Assembly (NCBI GenBank): GCA_965276005.1
Contig: OZ254962.1
Coordinates: forward strand, 2,666,001 to 2,730,000
Length of the DNA: 64,000 nt
Source: G965232465 sp965276005
GTDB lineage: Bacteria; Pseudomonadota; Alphaproteobacteria; JAQWUY01
Direction: 5' to 3'
The notes beneath the pieces were generated by a model. The model was not told where the DNA came from. It made no database searches and saw only the letters and a program-made list of their open reading frames with translations. Shown piece after piece: positions 9,000 to 18,541 of this stretch (the first letter of the stretch is position 1; every line of letters begins with the position of its first letter). A program made the position numbers and the translations under genes.

Positions 9000-9147
9000 A
9001 GTTTATACTCCTTATCTAGCATTTATATACATACCGCATGTATGCCACTATCATGGGCAGTCTACATCGATAAAACGAAACAATCAAGCATAAAATGCAA
9101 AGAACATAAAAAAAGGCAAAAAACCTATATGTCCACCGTTTGGCATA

Positions 9148-10683
9148 TTACGCATACTTTTTGTAATTTTCCTCGAACATGTGCAACAATTTTTGTGCGG
9201 CTGTCATATACGCTTGTCTATCGTCCCACAGGTTTATCGGATTGAGGATACGGGCGGGGACATTTTCGCATTCTGTTGGGATGCGTAGTCCGAATACGGG
9301 GTCTACAATTGTATGGGCACATTTTAGGGTGCCGTTTAAAATAGCGGTTATAATTGCCCGGGTGTGTTTTAGCGATATGCGGTTGCCGACCCCGTACGCA
9401 CCGCCAATCCAGCCGGTGTTTACCAGCCAGCAATGCACATTGTGGGTACGGATTTTTTCCGCTAACATATTCCCGTATACAGAAGGGCGGAGGGGCATAA
9501 ACGGTGCCCCAAAACAGGTAGAAAAGGTTGCCTCAGGCGTATCGACCCCCACTTCGGTGCCGGCGACTTTCGAAGTGTATCCATTTAAAAATTGATAATG
9601 GGCTTGTTGTGGGCTTAATTTTGCCACAGGGGGCAACACCCCAAACGCATCACAGGTCAGCATAATAATATTTTGGGGTACCCCGCCGATGCCAGTTTTG
9701 GACGCATTGGGAATGTAGTGTATGGGGTAGGCAATACGGGTATTTTCGGTTATGGAAGTATCGTCAAAATCCGCTGTACCATCGTTTTTTAACACCACAT
9801 TTTCCAATATAGTATGTGTTTTTTCTGTGGTGGCGAAAATTTCTGGTTCGCTGTGTTTGGTAATGCCGATGGCTTTGGCGTAGCATCCGCCCTCCATGTT
9901 AAATATGGTATTTTCAGCGGTCCAACCGTGTTCGTCATCGCCGATTAAAGTACGGCTGGCATCGGCGGATAAAGTGGTTTTGCCGGTACCGCTCAGCCCA
10001 AAGAAAATAGCGGTATCCCCGTCGTCCCCCATGTTTGCCGAACAGTGCATGGGCAATATCCCTCGTTTTGGCAACATATAATTCATCGCCGAAAACATCG
10101 ACTTTTTGATTTCCCCGGCGTATTCGGTGCCGGCAATGACGATAACTTTTTGCTGTAAGTTAATCAGTACACATGCCTTATTAGGCAGGCTTTCCGCATA
10201 GGGCTGCGGGTTAAACCACGGGGCGTGCCACACGGTAAATTCGGCACGGAACAACGGCAGGGCGTCCGTATCTATATCGATAAACATATGTTTTGCAAAC
10301 AAAGTGTGCCATGGGCTGTCGGATATAAATTGTACATGCATACTGTATTTCATATCTGCCCCTACTCGGCTGTTTTGCATGTATACTTTGGGGGCGTGGG
10401 TCAAGTGGATACGCACCGCATCGTATACGGATTCAAACTCCATTTGCGAAAAAGGCACATTCTTTTCGCCAAAGTCCACATCGTGGCTGTTCGGGGTATG
10501 GACGATAAAGCGGTTTTGTCCCACCCGTCCCGTGTATTGTCCTGTGCTGGCAACAACCGCACCGTGTTTCGATATGTGTACCATATCTTGTCGCTGGGCG
10601 TGTGCGGCAAGTTCAGAATCCGTCAAATTTATGAATACTTGATTGTCGAATGCCGCATGCATCGCCGTTTTTTCAGATACCAT
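9148..10683 (-). CDS. pckA: Phosphoenolpyruvate carboxykinase (ATP)
   Basis: Converts oxaloacetate and ATP to phosphoenolpyruvate, CO2 and ADP, the entry step of gluconeogenesis in the cytoplasm. From the ATG at 10683 it has 511 residues. It shows the kinase-1a P-loop GLSGTGKTTLSAD at residues 229-241, the metal-binding IGDDEHGW block, and RIAYPIHYIPNA. The 10683 start has GGAG nine bases upstream; the open frame extends 25 codons further, but that stretch is hydrophobic and unlike the family. The monocistronic layout and an AT-rich leader fit independent control. It suits growth on organic acids brought in by the neighbouring TRAP systems. Confidence 0.95.
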   Translation of the reverse strand: MVSEKTAMHAAFDNQVFINLTDSELAAHAQRQDMVHISKHGAVVASTGQYTGRVGQNRFIVHTPNSHDVDFGEKNVPFSQMEFESVYDAVRIHLTHAPKVYMQNSRVGADMKYSMHVQFISDSPWHTLFAKHMFIDIDTDALPLFRAEFTVWHAPWFNPQPYAESLPNKACVLINLQQKVIVIAGTEYAGEIKKSMFSAMNYMLPKRGILPMHCSANMGDDGDTAIFFGLSGTGKTTLSADASRTLIGDDEHGWTAENTIFNMEGGCYAKAIGITKHSEPEIFATTEKTHTILENVVLKNDGTADFDDTSITENTRIAYPIHYIPNASKTGIGGVPQNIIMLTCDAFGVLPPVAKLSPQQAHYQFLNGYTSKVAGTEVGVDTPEATFSTCFGAPFMPLRPSVYGNMLAEKIRTHNVHCWLVNTGWIGGAYGVGNRISLKHTRAIITAILNGTLKCAHTIVDPVFGLRIPTECENVPARILNPINLWDDRQAYMTAAQKLLHMFEENYKKYA

Positions 10684-10839
10684 GTGTTTTTCTCCGCAAA
10701 TTAAAATAACACCAAAAAGTAAATCCTTTACACAGTAACAAAAAAAATCTGTAAACAAAATACAAATTTTGTTTTTATAAGGTTTTTTTCATATTTGTTT
10801 TAAAAACATAGTAAATATAAAACAACTGTTTAAATATGC

Positions 10840-11487
10840 TTATATTTTAATCGCTACATGCACGCCGTCTCGAATCGGTATCAGGGTATTTATCATATTT
10901 GGGTGGTTTAATAGCATGGTATTTACCGAATCGATGGCGTGTGTGTGGATGTCGTTATGGGCGTTTGTGTCGATGACCCGCCCGCCCCATAGACTGTTGT
11001 CGACAACCAGAACCCCGCCGATGGGCAAATGGGCGATGGCGTGTTCTACATAAAATGTATACGATTGTTTGTCCGCATCGATAAAGATGAAGTCGAACTG
11101 TTGCTGTTGCATTTGCTCCAGCATGGTTTGTGTGGCGTCCCCTTGTACGATGGTGATGGTATTGGTACAGGGGTGGGCGTCAAATGAATCTTTGGCAAGT
11201 TCCACATAGCGGCCGTCCCACTCCAAGCAAGTAACCGCTGCCTGTGGTGCCCCTTCGCACATGCACAGGGTGGCATAGCCGAAAAACATACCCACTTCGA
11301 GAATGTTTTTTGGTTGCTTTAAGGCGGTCAAAGTGCGTAAAAACCCACCGGACAGGCGATTTGAACTCATGTCCGCTTGCGGTGAAAATGCCTGCGACAT
11401 TTTCAGCACATTTTGTAAAAATGGACTCTCAAAAAATGTGTGGTTGTGGCAATATGTGTCGATAAGTGGGTCTGTAATGTTTGTCAT
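10840..11487 (-). CDS. Class I SAM-dependent O-methyltransferase (family 3)
   Basis: A 215-residue cytosolic methyltransferase of the caffeoyl-CoA/catechol O-methyltransferase family. SAM motif I is LEVGMFFGYATL near residue 62, motif II is CLEWDGRYVELAK, and the metal-binding FIFIDADKQSY lies near 135 with VLVVDNSLWGGRV near 160. The substrate (a catechol-like hydroxyl or another small molecule) cannot be named. It is transcribed divergently from galU, with a structured repeat in the gap. No strong ribosome site is visible at the ATG. Confidence 0.8.
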   Translation of the reverse strand: MTNITDPLIDTYCHNHTFFESPFLQNVLKMSQAFSPQADMSSNRLSGGFLRTLTALKQPKNILEVGMFFGYATLCMCEGAPQAAVTCLEWDGRYVELAKDSFDAHPCTNTITIVQGDATQTMLEQMQQQQFDFIFIDADKQSYTFYVEHAIAHLPIGGVLVVDNSLWGGRVIDTNAHNDIHTHAIDSVNTMLLNHPNMINTLIPIRDGVHVAIKI

Positions 11488-11501
11488 GTCGATGTGTATA
11501 T

Positions 11502-11665
11502 TGTACTGGTTGATTTTTGTTTGTGGCTTGTTTTGTGAATCTAGGGGGCTTTGCCCCCCGTGCGTTTAATGTGGATTTTACCATGCTTTGCATGACAAAA
11601 TACCACACGCACTTCCCCCCGATCGAGCACCACATCGGGCTTACGCCCTCAGCGGTTGCAACCGC
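11502..11665 (+). repeat. Structured intergenic repeat, copy A
   Basis: A shared leader (TGTACTGG and about 35 bases) is followed by a core at 11537-11665. The core contains GGGGGC-TTTG-CCCCC, then a long imperfect hairpin (GTGCG...CGCAC, TGTGG...CCACA, ATTTT...AAAAT) capped by CATGC-TTT-GCATG. After these come GGGC-TTAC-GCCC and the palindrome GCGGTTGCAACCGC. It lies between two divergently transcribed genes, so it is not a simple terminator. Two further loci in this window carry the same element. Confidence 0.85.
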
Positions 11666-11691
11666 TTTCAGTATACTATACACATATTTTG

Positions 11692-11739
11692 TTGGTGTTT
11701 CAATGGGAATATGCTATAAATATGCCTGTGTGATATAAT
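11692..11739 (+). promoter_or_regulatory. Putative promoter(s) of the galU operon
   Basis: TTGGTG at 11692-11697 is followed after 17 bases by TATAAA at 11715-11720. A perfect TATAAT lies further on at 11734-11739 but has no good -35. It starts just after the copy A repeat and ends 15 bases before the galU ATG. Confidence 0.35.
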
Positions 11740-11754
11740 GTGAAGAGGTGATAC

Positions 11755-12645
11755 ATGTCGACAACCTATACTCCAGTACCCACCGCTGTGTTTCCCGTTG
11801 CGGGTTTAGGCACACGGTTTTTGCCCGCCTCGAAAGTGGTGCCAAAGGAGCTGTTTCCCCTACTCGACAAACCGCTGATCGAATATGCGGTGGAGGAGGC
11901 ACTGGCGGCGGGGGCAACGGATTTTATTTTTGTCATCTCCCCTACCAAAACCAGTATTGTCAAGCATTTCGAAGACGATCCAAATTTGCTGTATATGTTG
12001 GCAGAAAAACAACAACAGTATATTATCGATAAGGTAAAATGTAAAATCCCCGGTGCCATACACACGGTGGTACAATCCCAAGCCTTAGGCTTGGGACATG
12101 CCATATACTGTGCCAAAGACTTGGTCGGCGATCGCCCGTTTCATGTGCTGTTGCCGGATGATGTGGTGTTGTCTGATGTGGCGTGTCAAAAGCAGCTGGC
12201 AGATGTGTTTGATAAAACTCGATCGGGGGTGGTTGCGGTGGAATATGTGGCGTGGGAATCTGTACACAAATACGGGGTACTGGAGTGCCGAGATACGGAC
12301 GATAGTGTCATACCTGTTAAGGGCTTTGTCGAAAAACCCGCCCGGGTAGATGCCCCCAGTAATCTGTCGATAATCGGGCGGTATATTTTTACACCGCAGA
12401 TTTTTACCCACTTGCAACAGGGAAAAACGGGGGCAGGGGGCGAAATACAAATCACCGATGCTATGGCGGATATGTTGGGCGAGCAAGATTTTTACGGGGT
12501 AAAGTTTCAAGGGCAGCGGTTCGACTGTGGATCAAAAGCAGGATTGTTAGAAGCCCAAATTGCCGCCGCCAGCAAAGATGCGGACTTACAGCATACCTTA
12601 CCCGATATATTGGCAAAATACAGCAGTGGAAGAGGACACAGATGA
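11755..12645 (+). CDS. galU: UTP-glucose-1-phosphate uridylyltransferase
   Basis: Makes UDP-glucose from UTP and glucose-1-phosphate for surface polysaccharide. It has 296 residues, the usual GalU length. The nucleotide-binding GLGTRFLPASKVVPKELFPL begins near residue 18, followed by EYAVEEALAAG, the LLPDDVV metal site near 140, and VEKPA near 195. GAGGTG precedes the ATG. Its stop overlaps the ATG of ugd (ATGA), so UDP-glucose synthesis and oxidation are translationally coupled. Confidence 0.95.
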   Translation: MSTTYTPVPTAVFPVAGLGTRFLPASKVVPKELFPLLDKPLIEYAVEEALAAGATDFIFVISPTKTSIVKHFEDDPNLLYMLAEKQQQYIIDKVKCKIPGAIHTVVQSQALGLGHAIYCAKDLVGDRPFHVLLPDDVVLSDVACQKQLADVFDKTRSGVVAVEYVAWESVHKYGVLECRDTDDSVIPVKGFVEKPARVDAPSNLSIIGRYIFTPQIFTHLQQGKTGAGGEIQITDAMADMLGEQDFYGVKFQGQRFDCGSKAGLLEAQIAAASKDADLQHTLPDILAKYSSGRGHR

Positions 12646-13958
12646 AAATTGCAATGATTGGTACTGGATATGTGGGTTTGGTGACGGGCGTGTGTTTGTC
12701 GCACTTGGGGCATACGGTAGCTTGTATCGATGCGGATGTGGCAAAAATCGACAATATCAAACGGGGTGTTATACCTATTTATGAAACCGGTCTAAATCGT
12801 TTGTTGCACCAATGTGTACAACAAGGGCGGTTGTCTTTCACAAACGATTTACAACAGGGTATCAAAGGCTGTGCCGCTGTGTTTATTTGCGTAGGCACCC
12901 CGTCCCGATCCGATGGCAGTGCCGATGTATCGGCGGTGTTTGCGGTTGCCGAACGCATCGCTTGCATTGCCGATGATACTATTGTCGTGGTCGATAAATC
13001 CACCGTGCCAGTGGGTACCGCCGATAAAGTCCGCACCCTTATGCAGCAGACAAACCCAGATTTAAAATTTTCTGTGGTGTCGAACCCAGAATTTTTACGA
13101 GAGGGGGTTGCCATCGAGGATTTTCTCAATCCCGACCGTATTGTCATCGGGGCGGATGATGCACTGGGCAGTACGGTTATGCAGGAAGTATATGCCCCGT
13201 TTACCCATCGAGATGTACCGTTAATGATGACGGATACCAAATCAGCGGAAATGATAAAATATGCCACCAATGCGTTTTTGGCAACGAAAATTACTTTTGC
13301 CAATGACTTAGCGGATCTGTGTGAAAAAGTCGGCAGCAACATCACCGATGTGACCAAAGGGTTTGGTATGGATACCCGTATTGGCTACAAGTTTTTACAC
13401 CCGGGACCCGGCTATGGGGGCAGTTGTTTCCCCAAAGACACTCGAGCGTTGGTGCATACTTCCAATACACACGGGGTCGACATGGACATTATCCGCACGG
13501 TGGTAAAAGTCAATGAACACCGCAAAGCCCGCATGGCGGATAAGATTTTACAGCTGATGGGCTCTGATAACAAAAAAGCCACCATATTAGGTTTGACCTT
13601 TAAATCGAACACAGACGATATACGGGAATCGCCGTCTTTAACCATCATCCCCAAATTGTTACAGGCGGGGGTACACATATCCGCATACGATCCAGAAGGC
13701 ATGCACAATGCCAAACAAAACCTAGCGGACATCGATTTTTGTAACAGTGTCGAAGACGCTTGTACAAACACAGATGCGATGGTTATTTTGACAGAATGGA
13801 GTGCTTTTTCTGTGTTAGATTTTGCTACACTGGCACGGGTAGTGCGGACAAAAACCATTATCGATTTACGCAATTTATACGATTTGGAGCGTATGCAACA
13901 GATTCACAACACACACGGCTTTACATACCACAGTATAGGACGGCAGTCGATTGTGTAA
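12642..13958 (+). CDS. ugd: UDP-glucose 6-dehydrogenase
   Basis: Oxidises UDP-glucose to UDP-glucuronate with two NAD+. It has 438 residues. The N-terminal Rossmann motif is GTGYVGLVTG (residues 7-16), followed by STVPVGTADKV, NPEFLREG, and the catalytic cysteine in GGSCFPKDT at Cys262. The C-terminal UDP-binding domain holds GLTFKSNTDDIRESPS. It overlaps galU by four bases and is followed 27 bases later by a phosphohexomutase, so the three genes form a sugar-nucleotide operon. Confidence 0.95.
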   Translation: MKIAMIGTGYVGLVTGVCLSHLGHTVACIDADVAKIDNIKRGVIPIYETGLNRLLHQCVQQGRLSFTNDLQQGIKGCAAVFICVGTPSRSDGSADVSAVFAVAERIACIADDTIVVVDKSTVPVGTADKVRTLMQQTNPDLKFSVVSNPEFLREGVAIEDFLNPDRIVIGADDALGSTVMQEVYAPFTHRDVPLMMTDTKSAEMIKYATNAFLATKITFANDLADLCEKVGSNITDVTKGFGMDTRIGYKFLHPGPGYGGSCFPKDTRALVHTSNTHGVDMDIIRTVVKVNEHRKARMADKILQLMGSDNKKATILGLTFKSNTDDIRESPSLTIIPKLLQAGVHISAYDPEGMHNAKQNLADIDFCNSVEDACTNTDAMVILTEWSAFSVLDFATLARVVRTKTIIDLRNLYDLERMQQIHNTHGFTYHSIGRQSIV

Positions 13959-13985
13959 AAAATACAGAAAGGGCACACCCATACC

Positions 13986-15383
13986 ATGACACCACCCCAT
14001 TCCCATAGCTTTAATCCCACTATTTTACGACAATACGATATTCGTGGTATTGTGGGCGATACTTTACACGGAGCGGATGCGTACGCTATTGGCCGTTCAT
14101 TAGCCACCATTGCTAGCGAACGGCACACCTCCATACGGGCGGTGGTGGGCTATGATGGGCGGGTGTCATCGCCGACACTTGCCAAATATCTGATAGACGG
14201 CTTTACCGATGCCGGCGTGGCGGTGGTCGATGTGGGCTTGTGTCCTACCCCGCTGTTGTATATGGCAGGCAAAGAGTTAAACGCCCCTATTGCCGTCATG
14301 ATAACCGGCAGCCATAACCCGTCCGCATACAATGGCTTTAAAATTATGCTGCAGGGGGCATCGTTTTTTGGTGAAGATATTCAAAAACTGGGCGATATTG
14401 CCAAACGGGGCGATTGGGTATGCCTGCAAAACCCCGCCCCCCCTGTGTACGAACAACAGGATTTTTCTGCATTTTATGTACAACGCATTTTACAAGATTA
14501 TAACCCTAAAGCCGTATATACGGTGGTGTGGGATACGGGCAATGGGGCGATGGGGGCGGTGTTACGCCAGCTGACCGACAAAATGGCGGGGACGCATATT
14601 ATCATTAACGAAGCCGTAGACGGCACCTTTCCCAACCACCACCCTGACCCAACGGTGGAGAGCAACCTTGAGCAGCTCAAAACCGCTGTACAGCGGCACA
14701 AGGCGGATATGGGCATTGCTTTTGACGGCGATGGCGATAGGGTGGGGATTGTCGATGCTATGGGGCGGGTGCTGTGGGGGGATGAAATTTTATGCGTGTT
14801 GGTCGAGCCCGTGCTTGCCAAATATCCTAAGGCAAAAATATTGTCTGATGTAAAAGCATCCGATGTGTTGTTCGAACACATTGCTCGTATGGGAGGGGTA
14901 CCGGTGATGGTGGCAACGGGGCATTCGATTGTAAAATCTCGTATGATCGAAGAACAATCGCCATTAGCGGGGGAAATGAGTGCCCATATATTCTTTGCCG
15001 ATGGTTTTTATGGACATGACGATGCCCTGTATGCGGGGGTGCGGTTTATCAATGCCATTTATGCAGGCGGTATGTCTGTGGCACAGGCAAAAGACGCCTT
15101 GCCGCAAATGGTCAATACTCCAGAAATCCGTATCGACATCGATGAGGACAAAAAATTCCCGCTGATTAGGCAACTGGCACAGCACATGCAGGACACAGGC
15201 ACAGAGTACTGCGACATCGACGGCGTACGGGTACGCACAGAAAATGGTTGGTGGCTGTGCCGGGCATCGAACACGCAAAACTGTATCACCATGCGGTTTG
15301 AGGCAAACACGCAGCAAAATTTACAGGCTATGATACAATCCGTGCAAGATATACTGGCACAGTATGGGGTGAGTCGTTGGTGA
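13986..15383 (+). CDS. Phosphomannomutase/phosphoglucomutase (alpha-D-phosphohexomutase)
   Basis: Interconverts hexose-1- and hexose-6-phosphates, supplying glucose-1-phosphate to GalU and mannose-1-phosphate for GDP-mannose. It has 465 residues, as for the AlgC/ManB type. The active serine lies in ITGSHNPSAYNGFK (Ser109). The metal-binding loop is FDGDGDRVG near residue 245, and the sugar-binding GEMSAHIFF is near 328. The start follows an AGAAAGGG-like site. The sequence does not separate mannose from glucose specificity. The triplicated intergenic repeat begins nine bases after the stop. Confidence 0.9.
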   Translation: MTPPHSHSFNPTILRQYDIRGIVGDTLHGADAYAIGRSLATIASERHTSIRAVVGYDGRVSSPTLAKYLIDGFTDAGVAVVDVGLCPTPLLYMAGKELNAPIAVMITGSHNPSAYNGFKIMLQGASFFGEDIQKLGDIAKRGDWVCLQNPAPPVYEQQDFSAFYVQRILQDYNPKAVYTVVWDTGNGAMGAVLRQLTDKMAGTHIIINEAVDGTFPNHHPDPTVESNLEQLKTAVQRHKADMGIAFDGDGDRVGIVDAMGRVLWGDEILCVLVEPVLAKYPKAKILSDVKASDVLFEHIARMGGVPVMVATGHSIVKSRMIEEQSPLAGEMSAHIFFADGFYGHDDALYAGVRFINAIYAGGMSVAQAKDALPQMVNTPEIRIDIDEDKKFPLIRQLAQHMQDTGTEYCDIDGVRVRTENGWWLCRASNTQNCITMRFEANTQQNLQAMIQSVQDILAQYGVSRW

Positions 15384-15391
15384 GATAGTGC

Positions 15392-15815
15392 TGTACTGGC
15401 TGATTTTTGTTTGTGGCAGGGTTTGTGAGTCTAGGGGGCTTCGCCCCCCGTGCGTTTAATGTGGATTTTACCGTGTTTCGCACGACAAAATACCACACGC
15501 ACTTCCCCCCCGCATCGAGCACCACATCGGGCTTACGCCCTCAGCGGTTGCAACCGGAGTCTAGGGGGCTTCGCCCCCGTGCGTTTAATGTGGATTTTAC
15601 CGTGCTTCGCACGACAAAATACCACACGCACTTCCCCCCGCATCGAGCACCACATCGGGCTTACGCCCTCAGCGGTTGCAACCGGAGTCTAGGGGGCTTC
15701 GCCCCCCGTGCGTTTAATGTGGATTTTACCGTGCTTCGCACGACAAAATACCACACGCACTTCCCCCCCGCATCGAGCACCACATCGGGCTTACGCCCTC
15801 AGCGGTTGCAACCGC
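15392..15815 (+). repeat. Structured intergenic repeat, copy B (three tandem cores)
   Basis: The same leader as copy A, then three head-to-tail cores starting at 15427, 15557 and 15685 (130 and 128 bp apart). Each core ends in GCGGTTGCAACC, with the full palindrome only after the last. Hairpin tips are CGTGT-TTC-GCACG in core 1 and CGTGC-TTC-GCACG in cores 2 and 3. The block fills the gap between the convergent phosphohexomutase and oxidoreductase genes. A 154-codon frame runs through it, but that is a by-product of the repetition. Confidence 0.9.
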
Positions 15816-15818
15816 TTT

Positions 15819-16850
15819 TTATACACATACGGTTTTTCCAGTGTGCATTGATGTTTCTATGGCTTGTATAACCCGCATGACTTTTAAACCGTCTGTAGCG
15901 GTGATTTTTGGTGGTGATGTGCCGGAAATCACATCGGAAAAGTGTTCCATTTGGGTGACCAAGCTGTCTTGATTGTGGGGTATGGTGAGGGTGTCCGTAC
16001 TGATGGGGGTATACCAGTTTTTATCGCCTTTGTAATACCATATGCGGTTTTTTGGCAATTCTAGCGACGCCTCTGTTCCCCCGATCATGCAATATGCGTT
16101 TTGCGTGTTGGGATACACCACATTATCGCCGCTGGTCAGCTCCCAACTCCATGGGGCGGGGATGGTGTCGGATATATTTAAAGTCCCCAACGCCCCACAG
16201 GCAAATGTACACAGCACAACCCCCGTATCGATGGCATCAAAATGGCGATTTTTGTTGCTGCCAATGGCGGTTACGCTGGTAATATCGCCGATAAAATAGT
16301 GTAGTAAATCTATGTCATGGGGCAGGTTGATATGCAGCGGTCCCCCTTGCGATTGGGTACGCCATATGGCATCGAAATAGGCGTCTTGTTTGTGTACCCA
16401 AAAATGGCAATGCACGGATACAATTCGTCCCAATGCCCCCGCAGAAATACAGTCTTTGGCGGTGCTGACAAGGGGATTATAGCGGCGAAAATATCCCGTT
16501 AAAACGGGGATATTGTATGTTTCAGATGCCTCGATAATCTGTGCACAATCGCTTATGTCAGGTGCCAACGGCTTTTCCACCAACACCGGCACCCCATGCC
16601 GTATACACGCCACCGCCCCTTGCACATGCAGAGCGTTGGGCGTTGCCACCACCACCCCATCAGGCTTGACGGTCGTCAGCATGGTTGCCACATCGGAAAA
16701 CGCCGGTACATTATATTTTTCGGCAATACGGTTTATATCGGGTCGCACATCGACAACCGCACACAACACCGCATTGCTGGCACCGCTTAACGCTCGCACA
16801 TGCCAGCCCCCGACCAATCCAACACCAACAACAGCGATCTTACTGTGCAT
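15819..16850 (-). CDS. Gfo/Idh/MocA-family NAD(P)-dependent oxidoreductase
   Basis: A 343-residue dehydrogenase of the glucose-fructose oxidoreductase/inositol dehydrogenase family. The N-terminal Rossmann motif is VGVGLVGGWH (near residue 7). The EKPLAPD segment near 94 carries the family's catalytic-site lysine. GPLHINLPHDIDLLHYFIGDI near 195 gives the H-x3-D catalytic pattern. The substrate is probably a cyclic sugar or inositol-like polyol, not determinable here. The ATG lies four bases downstream of the sulP stop, so the two are co-transcribed, an unusual pairing. Confidence 0.85.
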   Translation of the reverse strand: MHSKIAVVGVGLVGGWHVRALSGASNAVLCAVVDVRPDINRIAEKYNVPAFSDVATMLTTVKPDGVVVATPNALHVQGAVACIRHGVPVLVEKPLAPDISDCAQIIEASETYNIPVLTGYFRRYNPLVSTAKDCISAGALGRIVSVHCHFWVHKQDAYFDAIWRTQSQGGPLHINLPHDIDLLHYFIGDITSVTAIGSNKNRHFDAIDTGVVLCTFACGALGTLNISDTIPAPWSWELTSGDNVVYPNTQNAYCMIGGTEASLELPKNRIWYYKGDKNWYTPISTDTLTIPHNQDSLVTQMEHFSDVISGTSPPKITATDGLKVMRVIQAIETSMHTGKTVCV

Positions 16851-16854
16851 TTTC

Positions 16855-18396
16855 TTAGCTATAATGTTTGTGATAGTCCATAGCGATACCGTAATCTGGA
16901 TCGTCGTCCAGTACTTCGATAGCCGATCCGGATTTTTTTAACAGGTGGCGACAATCGTTCGACAAGTGCCGCAGCTTTAAGGTCTTGCCCGCCCGCTTGT
17001 AGCGGTCATACAAAGCATCGATAGCTTCGATGGCACTGTGGTCTGCGACACGGGAAAATTTAAAGTCTACAATCACCGTTTGCGGATCCTCAGACGGGGT
17101 GAAAATATCTCGAAACGGGGCAACGGAACCAAAGAACAACACGCCCCGTACCGCATATATTTTGTCCCCCCTGTCGTTTAGGGTGTACGATGCCCATACG
17201 CTGCTGGCGGTTTTCCAAGCAAACGCTAGGGCGGAGACGATAACTCCGACAATAACCGCAATGGCAAGGTCGGTGGCAACGGTTACCACCGTTACAAGCA
17301 CCACCACCAACGCATCGACCAATGGAATACGATGTAAAATCTTTAACGACGACCACGCAAAAGTTCCCACAACCACCATAAACATCACCCCGGTTAAGGC
17401 GGCAAGCGGTATCATCTCAATAAGTGGCGATGCCCACAAAATAAACGCTAGCAATATCAAAGCCGCACATATACCAGAAGCCCTGCCCCGCCCGCCGGAT
17501 TGGATGTTAATCATCGATTGCCCAATCATCGCACAGCCCCCCATACCGCCAAACAAGCCAGTAACCGTGTTGGCAACCCCTTGACCGATACACTCACGGG
17601 CGGTGTGTCCTTTGGTTTCGGTGATTTCGTCAATCAAAGACAAGGTCAGCATACTTTCAATCAAGCCGATTAAGGCAAGGATAACCGCATAGGGTAAAAT
17701 AATGCGAAAAGTGTCGAAACTAAACGGCACTACGGGAATATGCAGGGTAGGCAACCCCCCAGAAATAGACGCCATATCGCCAACCGTACGAACATCTAGC
17801 CCCAGTGCCAGTGCCACCGCAAAAGTTATCACAATCCCCATCAGCGGTGCTGGTAACGCTTTAGTGATTTTCGGAAACACAAAGATAATACACATAGTTA
17901 GGGCGGTTAATCCAAGCATCGTATACATCTGTATACCCTGCATCCACACCCATGTGCCGTCTGCGGATTGTACTTTAAACTGTCCCAGTTGGGCAAGGAA
18001 AATCACGATCGCCAAGCCGTTTACAAAACCCAGCATCACCGGATGGGGCACAAGGCGGATAAATTTCCCCAGTTTAAACACGCCGGCAGCAATTTGTAAA
18101 ACCCCCATTAACACCACCGCCGCAAACAGGTACTCGACTCCGTGTTCGGCAACAAGGCTGACCATGACCACCGCTAATGCCCCCGCCGCCCCGGAAATCA
18201 TCCCCGGGCGACCGCCAATAGCAGCGGTGATAAGCCCCACCAAAAACGCCGCATACAATCCCACCAACGGATCGACCCCAGCAACAAAGGCAAAGGCAAC
18301 CGCCTCAGGGACTAAGGCAAGGGCGACGGTCAATCCAGACAAAAAATCCAAGCGTAAATTGTGCGTCTGTGTTTTACTGATAATGGTTGTTAGCAT
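16855..18396 (-). CDS. SulP-family anion permease with STAS domain
   Basis: A 513-residue inner-membrane transporter of the SLC26/SulP family (sulfate, bicarbonate or dicarboxylate). About residues 20-390 carry ten or more hydrophobic segments with the family block GLYAAFLVGLITAAIGGRPGM. The C-terminal 100 residues form a STAS domain (TVIVDFKFSRVADHSAIEAI). I chose the ATG at 18396 because AAGGAAA lies just upstream; the frame stays open 41 codons further with implausible sequence. It is followed closely by the Gfo/Idh gene. The ion is unknown. Confidence 0.9.
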   Translation of the reverse strand: MLTTIISKTQTHNLRLDFLSGLTVALALVPEAVAFAFVAGVDPLVGLYAAFLVGLITAAIGGRPGMISGAAGALAVVMVSLVAEHGVEYLFAAVVLMGVLQIAAGVFKLGKFIRLVPHPVMLGFVNGLAIVIFLAQLGQFKVQSADGTWVWMQGIQMYTMLGLTALTMCIIFVFPKITKALPAPLMGIVITFAVALALGLDVRTVGDMASISGGLPTLHIPVVPFSFDTFRIILPYAVILALIGLIESMLTLSLIDEITETKGHTARECIGQGVANTVTGLFGGMGGCAMIGQSMINIQSGGRGRASGICAALILLAFILWASPLIEMIPLAALTGVMFMVVVGTFAWSSLKILHRIPLVDALVVVLVTVVTVATDLAIAVIVGVIVSALAFAWKTASSVWASYTLNDRGDKIYAVRGVLFFGSVAPFRDIFTPSEDPQTVIVDFKFSRVADHSAIEAIDALYDRYKRAGKTLKLRHLSNDCRHLLKKSGSAIEVLDDDPDYGIAMDYHKHYS

Positions 18397-18541
18397 GACA
18401 TTTTCCTTAGTAAAAATTATTGTTAGGTGTTTCATTATAAGCGAAAATCTTGTATTTTGCAAGTATTCATATTGCTTTTTTCTGTAATGTACGATACATA
18501 TAGGGGGGTAATAAATCAAAACTAAGGAAAAAATAAAAATT

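Noticed and set aside
15407..15871. A 154-codon plus-strand frame with three copies of a GGFAPRAFNVDF-type block
   Set aside because: It reads straight through the triplicated hairpin repeat and ends inside the adjacent gene. No ribosome site is present, and copies A and C do not keep the same frame as a gene.
17702..18487. A 261-codon plus-strand frame opposite the SulP gene
   Set aside because: Antisense to membrane-segment codons; no recognisable domain and no start signal.
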